A DNA stretch of 64,000 bases from Pseudarthrobacter sp. ATCC 49987. GTDB lineage: Bacteria; Actinomycetota; Actinomycetes; Actinomycetales; Micrococcaceae. Under the pieces are notes generated by a model that worked only from the letters and a program-made list of their open reading frames with translations, was not told the origin of the DNA and searched no databases. Made by a program: the position numbers and the translations under genes. Location of the stretch: positions 434,001-498,000 of the forward strand of contig NZ_JAABNS010000001.1 in assembly GCF_009928425.1 (NCBI RefSeq), written 5' to 3'. Of this stretch, positions 1-8,791 are shown piece after piece; within the stretch, counting starts at the first letter, position 1; the number at the start of each line of letters is the position of its first letter.

Positions 1-837
1 ATTGCCTCCCTGGCTGTCTTACTGGCGCTTCCACCGGCTGCCGGAGTGACCACAACAGCCGCCAGCACCAGCATTTCGGCTCCGGAGACTTCATCACCGG
101 CAGCGGAGAATGCATCGCCCGAGCCGGCTGAGGTCCAGACTGCAGTTGCAAAGCCTTCAGCGGCAGCTCCTGCGGCAGCTCCTCCGGAGGCCACCAGCGG
201 CGTAGCTTCTGACCCTCCACCGGCGGTACCGCCGGCTCCTCCGGAGGACCCCGCCGCTAGCGTCGATGCCAACCAGTACGTCGTTGCTCGGGGGGACACG
301 GTCGGCGCCATCGCTGCACGCTTCGGCGTCGACGTCTACAGCATGCTGGCAGCCAACGGGCTGGACGTGTCCAGCATCATCCAGCCGGGCCAGACACTGA
401 TGCTGACAGGACCCCCAGTTGCCGTTCCCGCGGTGGCTCCTGCAGCCCCGGAACCGGAACCAGCCGCGGCTCCTGCCGCTCCTGCGGCGGCTCCTCCGGC
501 CGCTCCCGCTGCGCGCACCATCTACGTGGCGGGCTCGGGCGGCCAGGCCATGGTGGACAGGTGCATCGGCCCCATCCACTTCACGCCAACGGACGCCTAC
601 TCGCTGTTCATCACCGAACACGACTTCTGCGGGGGGTGGGCGCGGTTCTCGGGGATCGGCGTCGGCGAAACCGTGATCATCGCCGGCTACGGGACCTACA
701 CCGCAACCGGCCGCGGACAGGTTCCCCAGGGCGGCACAACCAACGCCGTCTCTGCCGTGTTCGGGGGCTTCCCCCGGGCGATCCTGCAGACCTGCATTCC
801 GGGCACGAACCAGATGCTCCTGATCGCGCTGAACTGA
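1..837 (+). CDS. Secreted LysM protein with sortase-like C-terminal region, 5' end outside the window
   Basis: The frame is open from base 1. The residues before the GTG at 46 (IASLAVLLALPPAAG) look like the hydrophobic core of a signal peptide, so the true start lies upstream and the protein is probably exported. A long Ala/Pro-rich low-complexity stretch follows. Then comes one LysM module beginning YVVARGDTVGAIAARFGVD (about bases 271-410), the fold that binds peptidoglycan or chitin. After a second Ala/Pro linker, the last ~110 residues have HDFCGGWARF (His codon 619-621) and LQTCIPGTNQM (Cys codon 793-795). The order and spacing resemble the His and TLxTC strand of sortases, but the catalytic Arg position appears to be Gln. 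Role inferred: wall-associated binding protein, perhaps with a degenerate sortase fold. LysM is secure; the C-terminal call is tentative. Confidence 0.75.
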   Translation: MASLAVLLALPPAAGVTTTAASTSISAPETSSPAAENASPEPAEVQTAVAKPSAAAPAAAPPEATSGVASDPPPAVPPAPPEDPAASVDANQYVVARGDTVGAIAARFGVDVYSMLAANGLDVSSIIQPGQTLMLTGPPVAVPAVAPAAPEPEPAAAPAAPAAAPPAAPAARTIYVAGSGGQAMVDRCIGPIHFTPTDAYSLFITEHDFCGGWARFSGIGVGETVIIAGYGTYTATGRGQVPQGGTTNAVSAVFGGFPRAILQTCIPGTNQMLLIALN

Positions 838-960
838 CCGGATCACTATTTGCGGGCGCCTCCTGTCCGCCTCCCACTGCGTCTGCGCCTAGAATTGCGG
901 TTGGACCAATTCAAACGAGCACCGCAGCGGCCTGCGCTGTGAGTCCCAGGGGGGACCAAT

Positions 961-2259
961 ATGCCCGATCCGGTGGACAACAACACAGCCCATGCTGCCG
1001 CGGAGGCAGAACAACCCGAACTCCGTCGCCGGCGTGACCGCCGCCGCGGCGAGGGCTCCGACGCCCGGACAGGAACCATGCCCATCATCACGCCCAACGA
1101 CGTCGCCAGTGAAGCACCGCGCACCGTCCGCAGCAGCTCATGGGCAGAGGCCGCAGCTGCGGCCGATGCGCCGCAGGAACCGACCCGTCCTCCGATTGAC
1201 GCTGTCCCGCAGGCTCCCGCTCCCGTTCGCGCGGACCTGCCTGCCGCCCCCGAGACGGCACCTTCCATCCCGGCGCTGCCGAGCCGGGCCGCCCGCTCGG
1301 CCAGCCGGGCCGCCGCCCTGTCCGCCCCTGCACCCGATTTCATCAGCTCGCCGGGCCTCTTTGTCCGTGAGCAGAAGCCCCGGCCGGTCGGCGGCCTCCG
1401 CGGCGCCCTCTACGCCCTGACCGGGGGCGGACTGAACCTGGGCCCGAGCGCCCGGCAGCGAGAAGAGGACGAACTGGCGCGGCGCATCTCCCGCCAGCTC
1501 CAGGGCAGTTACAACACCGCCGTCCTGAGCCTGAAGGGCGGCATCGGCAAGACCTCCACGACGGTCGGCGTCGGGCTGACCCTGGCCGAGTTCCGCGGTG
1601 ACCCGCCGTGCGCCATCGACGCGAACCCGGATTCCGGCGACCTCGTCGAGCGCGCCCTCGGCGAGGGCATTTACCAGCAGCAGAGTCCGCGCACCATCAC
1701 GGACCTGCTGCAGAACATCGACTCCATCGATTCCCTCACCGCCCTGGCGCGGTACATGCACCACGCGGGCCGGCTGCACCTGATTGCCGGTGAACAGGAC
1801 CCCGAGGTCTCCGACTCCCTGACCGCGGAGGAATACCTGCGGATCCGCAAACTCATCTCCGGCTACTACTCCGTGGCCCTGACCGACTGCGGCACCGGCG
1901 TCACCCACAACGCCATGAGCGGCATCCTGCAGTCCGCGGACAACCTGATCATCGCGGCGGGGTATGCGGTCAGCGGCGCCAAGCGCGCCCGCAGCACCCT
2001 GCACTGGCTGGCCGGGCACGGCTATGAGGAACTGGCCCGGAACGCCATCGTGGTCATCACGGACAAGGACGAGGTGTCCTCCCGCGTGGACAAGGACGCG
2101 ATCGAGGACCACCTGTCCGGCATCTGCCGCCAGCTGATCGCCGTCCCGCACGACCGCGGTGTGGCCGACGGCGACCTGGTCACCCTCGACGTGCTCCGCC
2201 CCGAAACCCGCCGCGCCTACCGCGAGATTGCTGCCGCGATAGTGGACGGCTACGTCTAA
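961..2259 (+). CDS. MinD/ParA-family P-loop ATPase with disordered N-terminus
   Basis: A 432-residue protein. Residues 1 to about 150 are rich in Ala, Pro, Arg and Glu and look disordered. The ATPase domain starts near residue 185 with a deviant Walker A, LKGGIGKTSTT, followed by the CAIDANPDSGDLVER strand typical of SIMIBI-class ATPases. A later VALTDCGTGVTHNAM strand fits the Walker B/switch region. The ATG is preceded by a strong AGGGGGG ribosome site at 948-954, and a TAGAAT-like -10 lies near 890, so this gene has a leader, unlike many neighbours. Relatives position cell-pole, chromosome or secretion complexes (MinD, CpaE, EspI-like). No partner gene is adjacent, so the cargo cannot be assigned. 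Confidence 0.85.
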   Translation: MPDPVDNNTAHAAAEAEQPELRRRRDRRRGEGSDARTGTMPIITPNDVASEAPRTVRSSSWAEAAAAADAPQEPTRPPIDAVPQAPAPVRADLPAAPETAPSIPALPSRAARSASRAAALSAPAPDFISSPGLFVREQKPRPVGGLRGALYALTGGGLNLGPSARQREEDELARRISRQLQGSYNTAVLSLKGGIGKTSTTVGVGLTLAEFRGDPPCAIDANPDSGDLVERALGEGIYQQQSPRTITDLLQNIDSIDSLTALARYMHHAGRLHLIAGEQDPEVSDSLTAEEYLRIRKLISGYYSVALTDCGTGVTHNAMSGILQSADNLIIAAGYAVSGAKRARSTLHWLAGHGYEELARNAIVVITDKDEVSSRVDKDAIEDHLSGICRQLIAVPHDRGVADGDLVTLDVLRPETRRAYREIAAAIVDGYV

Positions 2260-2323
2260 CCACCCGGTGCCGGCCGCGCGGACTGAAGTTGTGCCGGGCC
2301 GGTGAGCGCCCTACATTTTAGGC

Positions 2324-3058
2324 ATGACCAACAACGCCGGGGATGAAGCCGCCCTGCAACTGCAGGACCTCCTGATGGGAACGGAGAACGTCGAGGACTT
2401 CCTCGGCCAACTCGCGGAATTCTCGGCGGCCACGCTCAGCTCCGCCGCCGGCGCTGAAATCGAATGCGGCGTAACGCTGCAGCGCCGGAAGAAGACCATG
2501 ACCGTGGCGGGGAGCAGCCCCCGGGCCGTCATCCTGGACCGCATCGAGCAAAGCCTCGGCGACGGCCCCTGCATCGAAGCCCTGCGGACACGCTCCGTGG
2601 TCCTGCTGGCCGACGTCGACACCGATCCGCGCTGGCCGGACTACCAGGTCCAGCTCGCGGCGCAGGGCGTCCGCAGCACCCTGGGCGTGCCCCTGGAAAT
2701 CGGCGAGGACGCGGCCGCCGCCCTGAACTTCTTCGGCGCCGGCACCGGGCTGTTCACCGAGGACATCATTGCCGAAGCATCCGGCTTCGCCGACCTCGCC
2801 GGCCGCTCCCTCCGCCTGGCCGTCCGGATCGGCACCGCGCAGTCCCGGGCCGAGGACCTGAAGGCCGCCATGGAACACCGCACCTCGATCGACCTGGCCT
2901 GCGGCGTCGTCATGGCCCAGAACCGCTGCACCCAGGAGGAGGCCATGGGCATCCTCACCCGGGTCTCCAGCAACCGGAACCAGAAGCTCCGCGACGTCGC
3001 GGCCGAGGTCCTCCGGAACCTCACCGCAGGGGAAGTCCGCACGCACTTCGACGCCTGA
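2324..3058 (+). CDS. GAF-ANTAR regulatory protein
   Basis: A 244-residue soluble protein. Residues ~20-165 fit a GAF sensor domain (SLGDGPCIEALRTRSVVLL, followed by a GVPLEIGED strand). The last ~60 residues are an ANTAR RNA-binding domain: AMEHRTSIDLACGVVMAQNR followed by EEAMGILTRVS and two helices. ANTAR proteins bind paired hexaloop hairpins in nascent mRNA and prevent termination. In actinobacteria the GAF-ANTAR form is common and its ligand is usually unknown. TACATT (2312-2317) lies six bases before the ATG with no Shine-Dalgarno sequence, suggesting a leaderless mRNA. The target RNAs are not evident in this window. Confidence 0.9.
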   Translation: MTNNAGDEAALQLQDLLMGTENVEDFLGQLAEFSAATLSSAAGAEIECGVTLQRRKKTMTVAGSSPRAVILDRIEQSLGDGPCIEALRTRSVVLLADVDTDPRWPDYQVQLAAQGVRSTLGVPLEIGEDAAAALNFFGAGTGLFTEDIIAEASGFADLAGRSLRLAVRIGTAQSRAEDLKAAMEHRTSIDLACGVVMAQNRCTQEEAMGILTRVSSNRNQKLRDVAAEVLRNLTAGEVRTHFDA

Positions 3059-3095
3059 GGGCCCCGGGCCGGGCCGCCAGCCTAGGATGAAGGGG

Positions 3096-4310
3096 ATGAC
3101 CACCACAGACACCGCCCCCTTCAGCCTCCGCAGCATCGCCGTCCCCGCGTTCGGCCCGGCCCTGCTGTTCAGCATCGGCGAGGGCGCCATCCTGCCGGTG
3201 GTGGCGCTGTCCGCCCGCGACCTCGGCGCCTCGGTGGCCGTCGCCGCCCTGGTGGTCACCCTGATCGGGCTCGGCTCCTGGTTCTTCAACCTGCCCGCCT
3301 CGCTCATCACGCTGAAATTCGGCGAACGCTGGGCCATCGTCGGTGCCGCGGCGGCCAGCGCCGTCGCCCTGGCCGCCGCGGCGCTGGCCCCGCTGGTTTC
3401 CGAAGGACTCTGGCTGCTCGCGGCGGCGATGCTCGTCGTCGGCATGGCCGCGAGCGTCTTCAGCCTGGCCCGGCAGAAGTACCTGACAGAGGCGGTGCCG
3501 GTGGTCCTCCGGGCGCGGGCCCTGTCCACCCTCGGCGGCGTGACCCGGATCGGTATCTTCATCGGACCTTTCGTCGGCGCCGCCGCGATGCAGTCCGCCG
3601 GCATCACCGGCGCCTACTGGGTGGGCGTCGTCGCCATGGCCGCGGCAGCCGTGCTGTCCGTGACCATCCCGGACCTCGTGGCCAAACCGGCACCCGACGA
3701 CGGCGTCCCCGTTCCGCAGGCGACGCTGCGCAGCGTCGCCGTCTCCCACGCCGGGGTCTTCCTGAGCGTTGGGATGGGGGTGCTGCTGCTCAGCGCGCTG
3801 CGCGCCTCCCGGCAGGTGGTGATCCCGCTCTGGGCCGAGCACCTCGGGATGGACGCGACCCAGGCCTCGCTGATCTACGGGTTGTCCGGCGCCATCGACA
3901 TGCTGGTCTTCTATCCGGCCGGCAAGCTGATGGACCGCAAGGGCCGGCAATGGGTGGCGATCCCGTCAACGCTCATCATGGGCACGGCCATGCTGCTGAT
4001 CCCGCTCAGCACCGGCTTTGTGGGCCTGCTGCTCGCGGCGCTCCTCATCGGCTTCGGCAACGGGATCAGTTCAGGCCTGAACATGACGCTGGGGGCCGAC
4101 TTCTCACCGGACAACGGCCGCGGACAGTTCCTGGGCATCTGGCGGTTCATGGCCGACGCCGGGGCCACCGGCGGGCCCGTGCTGCTCTCAGGAGTGACCG
4201 CCGTCGCCTCGCTCGGGGCCGGAGTGTCCGCCACCGGAGTGCTCGGCTTCGCGGCCGCCGCGGTCTTCGCCGTCACCATCCCCAGGCTGAAGCACCGGCG
4301 CAACTACTGA
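3096..4310 (+). CDS. MFS transporter
   Basis: About 404 residues with roughly twelve hydrophobic segments and the major-facilitator layout. The conserved loop between TM2 and TM3 is replaced here by ITLKFGERWAI, and a second-half loop AGKLMDRKGRQWV matches the family's GxLaDrxGRr motif, supporting a drug/metabolite exporter-like MFS. The start is chosen at 3096 because TAGGAT (3083-3088) would be the -10 of a leaderless transcript seven bases before this ATG; the earlier ATG at 3087 lies inside that element. It follows the GAF-ANTAR gene by 37 bases in the same orientation but has its own promoter. The substrate cannot be predicted. Confidence 0.85.
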   Translation: MTTTDTAPFSLRSIAVPAFGPALLFSIGEGAILPVVALSARDLGASVAVAALVVTLIGLGSWFFNLPASLITLKFGERWAIVGAAAASAVALAAAALAPLVSEGLWLLAAAMLVVGMAASVFSLARQKYLTEAVPVVLRARALSTLGGVTRIGIFIGPFVGAAAMQSAGITGAYWVGVVAMAAAAVLSVTIPDLVAKPAPDDGVPVPQATLRSVAVSHAGVFLSVGMGVLLLSALRASRQVVIPLWAEHLGMDATQASLIYGLSGAIDMLVFYPAGKLMDRKGRQWVAIPSTLIMGTAMLLIPLSTGFVGLLLAALLIGFGNGISSGLNMTLGADFSPDNGRGQFLGIWRFMADAGATGGPVLLSGVTAVASLGAGVSATGVLGFAAAAVFAVTIPRLKHRRNY

Positions 4311-4519
4311 GCGGTCCGGCACCCGCTTTGCTATCTGCCTGACGACGTAGGCCGCGTCCCGGGCGCTGGCGCAGGATGCCGGCTGGTCCGTGCCGGCCTG
4401 CCGGGAGTGGATCGCCAAGGCGCTGGGCGCGGCGCTCGCCCAGGGCGCACCTCTTCCTCGCAGATGAGTCCGTCACTACGCTGTGTAAGACGGAACCACG
4501 ACTGTGAGGAAGCCCCGGC

Positions 4520-4943
4520 ATGGCGCAAGGAACGAAGGAAGATCCCTGGAAGCTTCTGACTGCTCCCGGGACATCCGAGTACAGCATGTACCGCGACGAA
4601 GCGGCCGACCCTCAAGCTCTGGTGTGCCAGATCGGATCCACCACGCTGAAGTACCACCTCAGCGCCATCGAGGACCTGCATCACTGGCTCACCGCACAGG
4701 GCGGCTGGGTTCCCCTTGGTGCCGCTGACGAAAAGAAACCCGCGGCCGAGGGAACCGTTGAGGCTTGGGGGGAGGGACGCCTCGAACCCGGTCCACGGCT
4801 GGTACAGACTCCGCAACGGCTATAGGGGCCGGTTCGGAATGTACCTGCCTCCGCTGCTGGAGGCGCTGGGCTTGGCCGAACTAACCCACGAGAAACGGAA
4901 CAACAGCATCCGCGCGATCAGCCCGGACGCCGCCGCGACGTAA
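4520..4943 (+). pseudogene. DUF6855-like gene split by a one-base insertion in a G6 run
   Basis: The first frame starts at ATG 4520 (MAQGTKEDPWKLLTAPGTSE) and reads well to about VEAWG. It then enters unrelated sequence and stops at 4825. A second frame, offset by one base, continues with DASNPVHGWYRLRNGYRGRF and a conserved-looking GMYLPPLLEALGLAELTHE before stopping at 4943. The switch falls in a run of six G (4767-4772): reading five G joins the frames as W-G-R-D-A-S-N-P and gives one ~140-residue protein that resembles DUF6855 family members end to end. Either the gene is a recent pseudogene or the assembly has a homopolymer error. The function of the family is unknown to me. Confidence 0.75.
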
Positions 4944-4995
4944 GGGCGCGAACCGCCGTCGTGCTACCGGCCGGATCGGCATACGCCGGTGCATT

Positions 4996-6219
4996 TCAGT
5001 ACTGCTCCACGCCGCCGCCGGCGTGCTGGATTGCCGCGGCAAAGACCGGCAGGGCGCGCTGGATCATCTCCTCCGACGCGGTGAGCGAGATCCGGAAATA
5101 CCCCGGGGTCTCGAACAGGGTGCCCGGCAGCACAAACACGTCCTGGTCCGCGAGGGCGGCGGTGAACTGCTCGTCGTCGTCGGCTGGGGTGCGGACGAAC
5201 AGGTAGAACGCCCCTTCCGGCCGCGCCACGTGGTAACCCATGCCGGTCAATGCCTCCACCATCAGATCCCGTTTGCGCTGCAACTGCCCGACGTCGATCG
5301 AGAACTGTTCCAGCCGCGGCAGCGCATGCTGCAGCAGGGCGTTGGGGTAGATCCAGCCCATCGCCATCTGCAGGGCGCTGATCGCCTCCCGCAGCGGGCC
5401 GCGGTCCGGCATGGTGGGCGGCAGGGCCAGGTAGCCGATCCGCTGACCGGGCGCCAGATGAGTCTTGCCGTACGAGTACGCCAGCAGCGAGTAGGGATAG
5501 TATTCGGCCGGGCTGTGGAACCGGGCGCCGTCGTAGACTATCCGGTTGTAGGCCTCGTCCGAGAGCAGATAGACGCGCCGGCCGTTGCTGCGCGAGGCCC
5601 CTTCCAGCATGTCGGCCAGGTCCTTCAGCAGCGCGGGCGGGTAGATCCGGCCGGTCGGGTTGTTGGGCGTGTTGACGATCACCACCCGGGTGCGCGGTGT
5701 GATGGCCACCCCGAGCGCCGCCAGATCGACGTCGAACGTGTCCGCGTCGCAGCGGATCTTGACCGGGACCAGCCCGGCCTCGAGCACCAGCGGCTCGTAG
5801 AAGAACCAAGGCGGCAGCGTGAAGATGACCTCGTCGCCGGGGTCAGCTACGGCCTTGAGCGCCAGCGGAATCGCGGTGAAGCCTCCCGTGGTGAGGTGGA
5901 TGTCCGCCGGCTCGAAGGGCAAGCCCAGCAGGCGCTGCAGGGACGCCGCCGCTGCGGCCTGCGCCTCCGGCTCGTTGGTCTTGTAGGCAAACCACTGCTC
6001 GTTCCGGGGTGTCACGGCGTCCGCGAGGGCCTCGACGTATTCCGAGGACGGCATCTGGTGCGGGTTGCCCAGGGCGAGGTCGCAGATCCCCGGCTCGTGC
6101 TGCCGCCGGGCGTAGACGGAGTCGCGGAGGAAGGTGTTGATCCGCTGTTGCGACGGGACGGACGCGAGGGTGGTGGCGCGCCGTGAAACGCTCTGGGAAA
6201 CCGGAGAATCAGTGCTCAT
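4996..6219 (-). CDS. Class I/II pyridoxal-phosphate aminotransferase
   Basis: A 407-residue fold-type I aminotransferase (aspartate/tyrosine aminotransferase-like). Visible marks are the substrate and cofactor loop VNTPNNPTGRIY, the Asp/Tyr pair in LSDEAYNRIVYDG, the PLP lysine in SYGKTHLAPGQR (Lys252), and a C-terminal GYFRISLTAS segment with the substrate-carboxylate Arg. The start at 6219 (MSTDSPVSQ) has a GAGGGA ribosome site and gives a normal family length; an upstream in-frame extension would add unconserved sequence. It lies downstream of the PAP2 gene on the same strand, with 154 bases between. The donor amino acid cannot be named from sequence alone. Confidence 0.9.
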   Translation of the reverse strand: MSTDSPVSQSVSRRATTLASVPSQQRINTFLRDSVYARRQHEPGICDLALGNPHQMPSSEYVEALADAVTPRNEQWFAYKTNEPEAQAAAAASLQRLLGLPFEPADIHLTTGGFTAIPLALKAVADPGDEVIFTLPPWFFYEPLVLEAGLVPVKIRCDADTFDVDLAALGVAITPRTRVVIVNTPNNPTGRIYPPALLKDLADMLEGASRSNGRRVYLLSDEAYNRIVYDGARFHSPAEYYPYSLLAYSYGKTHLAPGQRIGYLALPPTMPDRGPLREAISALQMAMGWIYPNALLQHALPRLEQFSIDVGQLQRKRDLMVEALTGMGYHVARPEGAFYLFVRTPADDDEQFTAALADQDVFVLPGTLFETPGYFRISLTASEEMIQRALPVFAAAIQHAGGGVEQY

Positions 6220-6373
6220 GACAGTCCCTCGAGAGGCGGCAGCGTGACCGTATGGTCGGATGGGGCCAACGCGCTGCTGGGCCAGTGGCTGGGCGGGACT
6301 AATTCTGGCCCTCGGCGGGCCGGATGTAAACGGGTTTGGGCCGGCGTGCGCCTCGGTCTGGCTGCGGCGCCGG

Positions 6374-7321
6374 TCAGCGGCGGGGTGCGCTCCGCCGTCG
6401 TGCGGCATGCCCGAACAGCCACACGCCGCCGACCGTGGCGAGGTAGCCGGCGATGACGATCAGCGCGGTCCCGGCCCAGAAGTAGTGCGTGGTGCTGCCC
6501 TCCAGACCCGTGCCGGCGGCGACACTGAGCAGCGAAAAGGCGGCCACGGCGGCAGCGGCGAGCCCGGCCAGCGCCGGCAGCGCGAGCCACAGCCGGGAGG
6601 AGGCCCAGTGTTCCCCGTAGCCGTCCCAGACGTTCCAGCGCGGACCCTTGCGGATGATCAGCCAGCCCGCCGGGAGCGTAAACACCGCCACGACGAGGAA
6701 GGCGGCGACGACGTCGGCGGGCCGGTGCCACTGGTTGATCAGGGTGGACACCCCGGTCGCGACGGCGAAGCTGCCGCCCAGGAACCCGGCGAGCGGGCGC
6801 CAGCGCGGGGAGACCATCAGGAACACCGCCGCCGCGGCCGACGCCGCCAGGGTGGTGTGCCCGGAGGGCAGGGAGTTCAGCTCGAGGGTTTCGACCCCGG
6901 TGTAGGGCCGGACCGGGACGATGTCCTTCAGGATCTGGGTGGCCACGTTGGCGCCCACACAGGCCGCCACCGCGATCCCCGCGGCGGTCCAGCGCCGCTT
7001 CAGCACCGTCACAACAAGGACCACGACGGCGGAGATCAGCAGGGACAACGCCGGCAGCCAGTCGAGGAGCTTGTTGGCGGCCTTGCCGGCGGCGCCGTGG
7101 ATCTCGACCGCCTCCACGAGGGCGGATTCGTCGATGAACTGGCCCGTGGTGGTGCGGACAAAGAAGTAATAGGTCCCGGCCAGTGCGGCCATGCTGACGA
7201 GGGTGGCCAGCAGGAACAGGAATCCGGTGCCGCGGCCGGGGCGGCCAGCAGGTGCGCCGGACGGCGGCTTCGGGTACTCCGAAGCCGGGTGTGTGCTGGT
7301 GCGTTCCTGCCGAAAAGTCAT
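6374..7321 (-). CDS. PAP2-superfamily membrane phosphatase
   Basis: A 315-residue membrane protein with about six hydrophobic segments. The three PAP2 signatures occur in order: KDIVPVRPYTG (KxxxxxxRP), LPSGHTTLAAS (PSGH), and INQWHRPADVVAAF (the HxxxD motif with catalytic His). These enzymes dephosphorylate lipid phosphates such as undecaprenyl diphosphate or phosphatidic acid on the outer membrane face. The start at 7321 is followed by a short cytoplasmic Pro-rich segment and TM1; a GAGAGGG sequence lies very close upstream, so the exact start is uncertain. It is divergent from the GH32 gene. Confidence 0.88.
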   Translation of the reverse strand: MTFRQERTSTHPASEYPKPPSGAPAGRPGRGTGFLFLLATLVSMAALAGTYYFFVRTTTGQFIDESALVEAVEIHGAAGKAANKLLDWLPALSLLISAVVVLVVTVLKRRWTAAGIAVAACVGANVATQILKDIVPVRPYTGVETLELNSLPSGHTTLAASAAAAVFLMVSPRWRPLAGFLGGSFAVATGVSTLINQWHRPADVVAAFLVVAVFTLPAGWLIIRKGPRWNVWDGYGEHWASSRLWLALPALAGLAAAAVAAFSLLSVAAGTGLEGSTTHYFWAGTALIVIAGYLATVGGVWLFGHAARRRSAPRR

Positions 7322-7401
7322 CCCTCTCAGGTTCCCATAGAACCCTGCGAATTCTCTGAGGCGGGCAGCCCGCTGCCCGCCGCGCGAGTAGTGTTTTGGC
7401 C

Positions 7402-8760
7402 ATGGACACCGCGGCGCAGCATCAGGATCCGGCCTTTCCCCAGTTCCATCCACGCCCGGCGAACGGCTGGATCAACGATCCCAACGGCCTGAGCCACGTC
7501 GACGGCCGCTATCACGTGTTTTTCCAGTACAACCCGGACTCGGCCCGGCACGGGGCCATCTGCTGGGGGCACCTGAGTTCCCCGGACCTGGTGCACTGGG
7601 ACGAGGAACCGGTGGCGCTCCGGCCACAGCCCGGCGGACCGGACGCGCTGGGCTGCTGGTCCGGTGTGGTGACCGACGACGGCGGCGTACCCACCGCCGT
7701 GTATTCCGGTGTCGACACCGTGGGCGGCTACTCCCGGGTGGTCCTCGCCCGGGCCGATCGGACCCTGCGCAGCTGGACCCAGGACGGGCACGTCGCGGCC
7801 GAGGTTCCCCCGGACCCGCAGGTCACCGCCGTCCGGGACCCGTTCCTCTTCAGCTTCCAGGACCGCCGCTTCGCCTTGCAGGGCGCCGGGCTCGCCTCCG
7901 GCCACGCCGCCGTGCTGCTGTACAGCGTGGAGGACCTCCACCACTGGACGTACGAGGGGATCTGGTTCAGCTCGGAGGACCCGCTCGCGGCCCGGCACCT
8001 GCCCGCGGAAATCTGGGAGTGCCCGCAGCTGGTCCGGGTCCCGGATTCCTCGGGCGCGGAGACCTGGCTGCTGATGGCCTCGCTCTGGCTCGCCGCGGAC
8101 CAGCACGACCACCCCAACGGCGTCGGCTACCTGCTCGGCTCGCTGGTTCCGAACGGCAACGGGCTGCCGGTGTTCACCCCGGCGTCGGGCGGGAAAGCCG
8201 ACCTGGGACGGGAGTTCTACGCCCCGCAGCTCCTCGCGCTGCCGGACCGGGCGCTGCTGTGGGGCTGGTCCGGCGAGGCGGAGGCCTCCGAGGAACGGCC
8301 TGGGCGCAGCCAGGCGGAGACAGACGACGCCGGCTGGGCCGGGATCCTGACGTTCCCGCGCCAGCTGTCCGTGCACGGCGAGGTCCTCGCCGTTGAGCCC
8401 GCCCCTGAACTCCGCGCCTACCGCGGCGGCCGGCTGCACCACGGCGCCGCGGGCACCCTGTCACTGCCGGGCGGGGCGGAGGTCCGGGTGGCCGGGGGAG
8501 AGGGCACGCTCCGGCTGGTCCTCGTCTCGGCGGGGCAGCGGCGGACCGTGTTCGCCGACACCGTGGCCGGCGGCGATGAGCTGCGGATCTTTGTCGATGC
8601 CTCGATGGTGGAGGTCTACCGCCACGGCTCCGTGCCCACCACCCTGCGCGCCTACCCCGGTGCCGGCGAGGAATGGCAGCTCGAACTGCCGCATGGCGCC
8701 GCGGCGGACGTTTGGGAGCTCCGGCAGCCGGAGCGGGCAGATCACGAAACCGTACGTTGA
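7402..8760 (+). CDS. Glycoside hydrolase family 32 (beta-fructofuranosidase/levanase type)
   Basis: A 452-residue enzyme with the five-blade propeller signatures of GH32. WINDPNG carries the nucleophile Asp26, VRDPFLF the transition-state stabiliser Asp146, and EIWECPQ the acid/base Glu206. A C-terminal beta-sandwich (from about residue 340, including RIFVDASMVEVY) completes the family architecture. There is no signal peptide, so it probably acts in the cytoplasm on imported sucrose, sucrose phosphate or fructo-oligosaccharides. TAGTGT (7389-7394) seven bases before the ATG suggests a leaderless transcript. No sugar transporter or LacI regulator is adjacent, so the physiological substrate is open. 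Confidence 0.93.
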   Translation: MDTAAQHQDPAFPQFHPRPANGWINDPNGLSHVDGRYHVFFQYNPDSARHGAICWGHLSSPDLVHWDEEPVALRPQPGGPDALGCWSGVVTDDGGVPTAVYSGVDTVGGYSRVVLARADRTLRSWTQDGHVAAEVPPDPQVTAVRDPFLFSFQDRRFALQGAGLASGHAAVLLYSVEDLHHWTYEGIWFSSEDPLAARHLPAEIWECPQLVRVPDSSGAETWLLMASLWLAADQHDHPNGVGYLLGSLVPNGNGLPVFTPASGGKADLGREFYAPQLLALPDRALLWGWSGEAEASEERPGRSQAETDDAGWAGILTFPRQLSVHGEVLAVEPAPELRAYRGGRLHHGAAGTLSLPGGAEVRVAGGEGTLRLVLVSAGQRRTVFADTVAGGDELRIFVDASMVEVYRHGSVPTTLRAYPGAGEEWQLELPHGAAADVWELRQPERADHETVR

Positions 8761-8785
8761 CAGTTCAGAATATATTCTGAATACT
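8757..8785 (+). promoter_or_regulatory. Promoter with embedded palindromic operator of the toxin-antitoxin operon
   Basis: TTGACA (8757-8762, overlapping the GH32 stop codon) and AATACT (8780-8785) are separated by 17 bases. Between and overlapping them lies a perfect 18-base palindrome, TTCAGAATATATTCTGAA (8764-8781). The -10 sits six bases before the antitoxin ATG. This is the layout expected for autorepression by a Phd-type antitoxin blocking polymerase. Confidence 0.85.
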
Positions 8786-8791
8786 GTGGTT

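Noticed and set aside
4330..4480. Decayed coding remnant in the gap after the MFS gene
   Set aside because: One frame reads plausibly for about 40 residues, but there is no start, no recognisable family and it could be chance in high-GC sequence.
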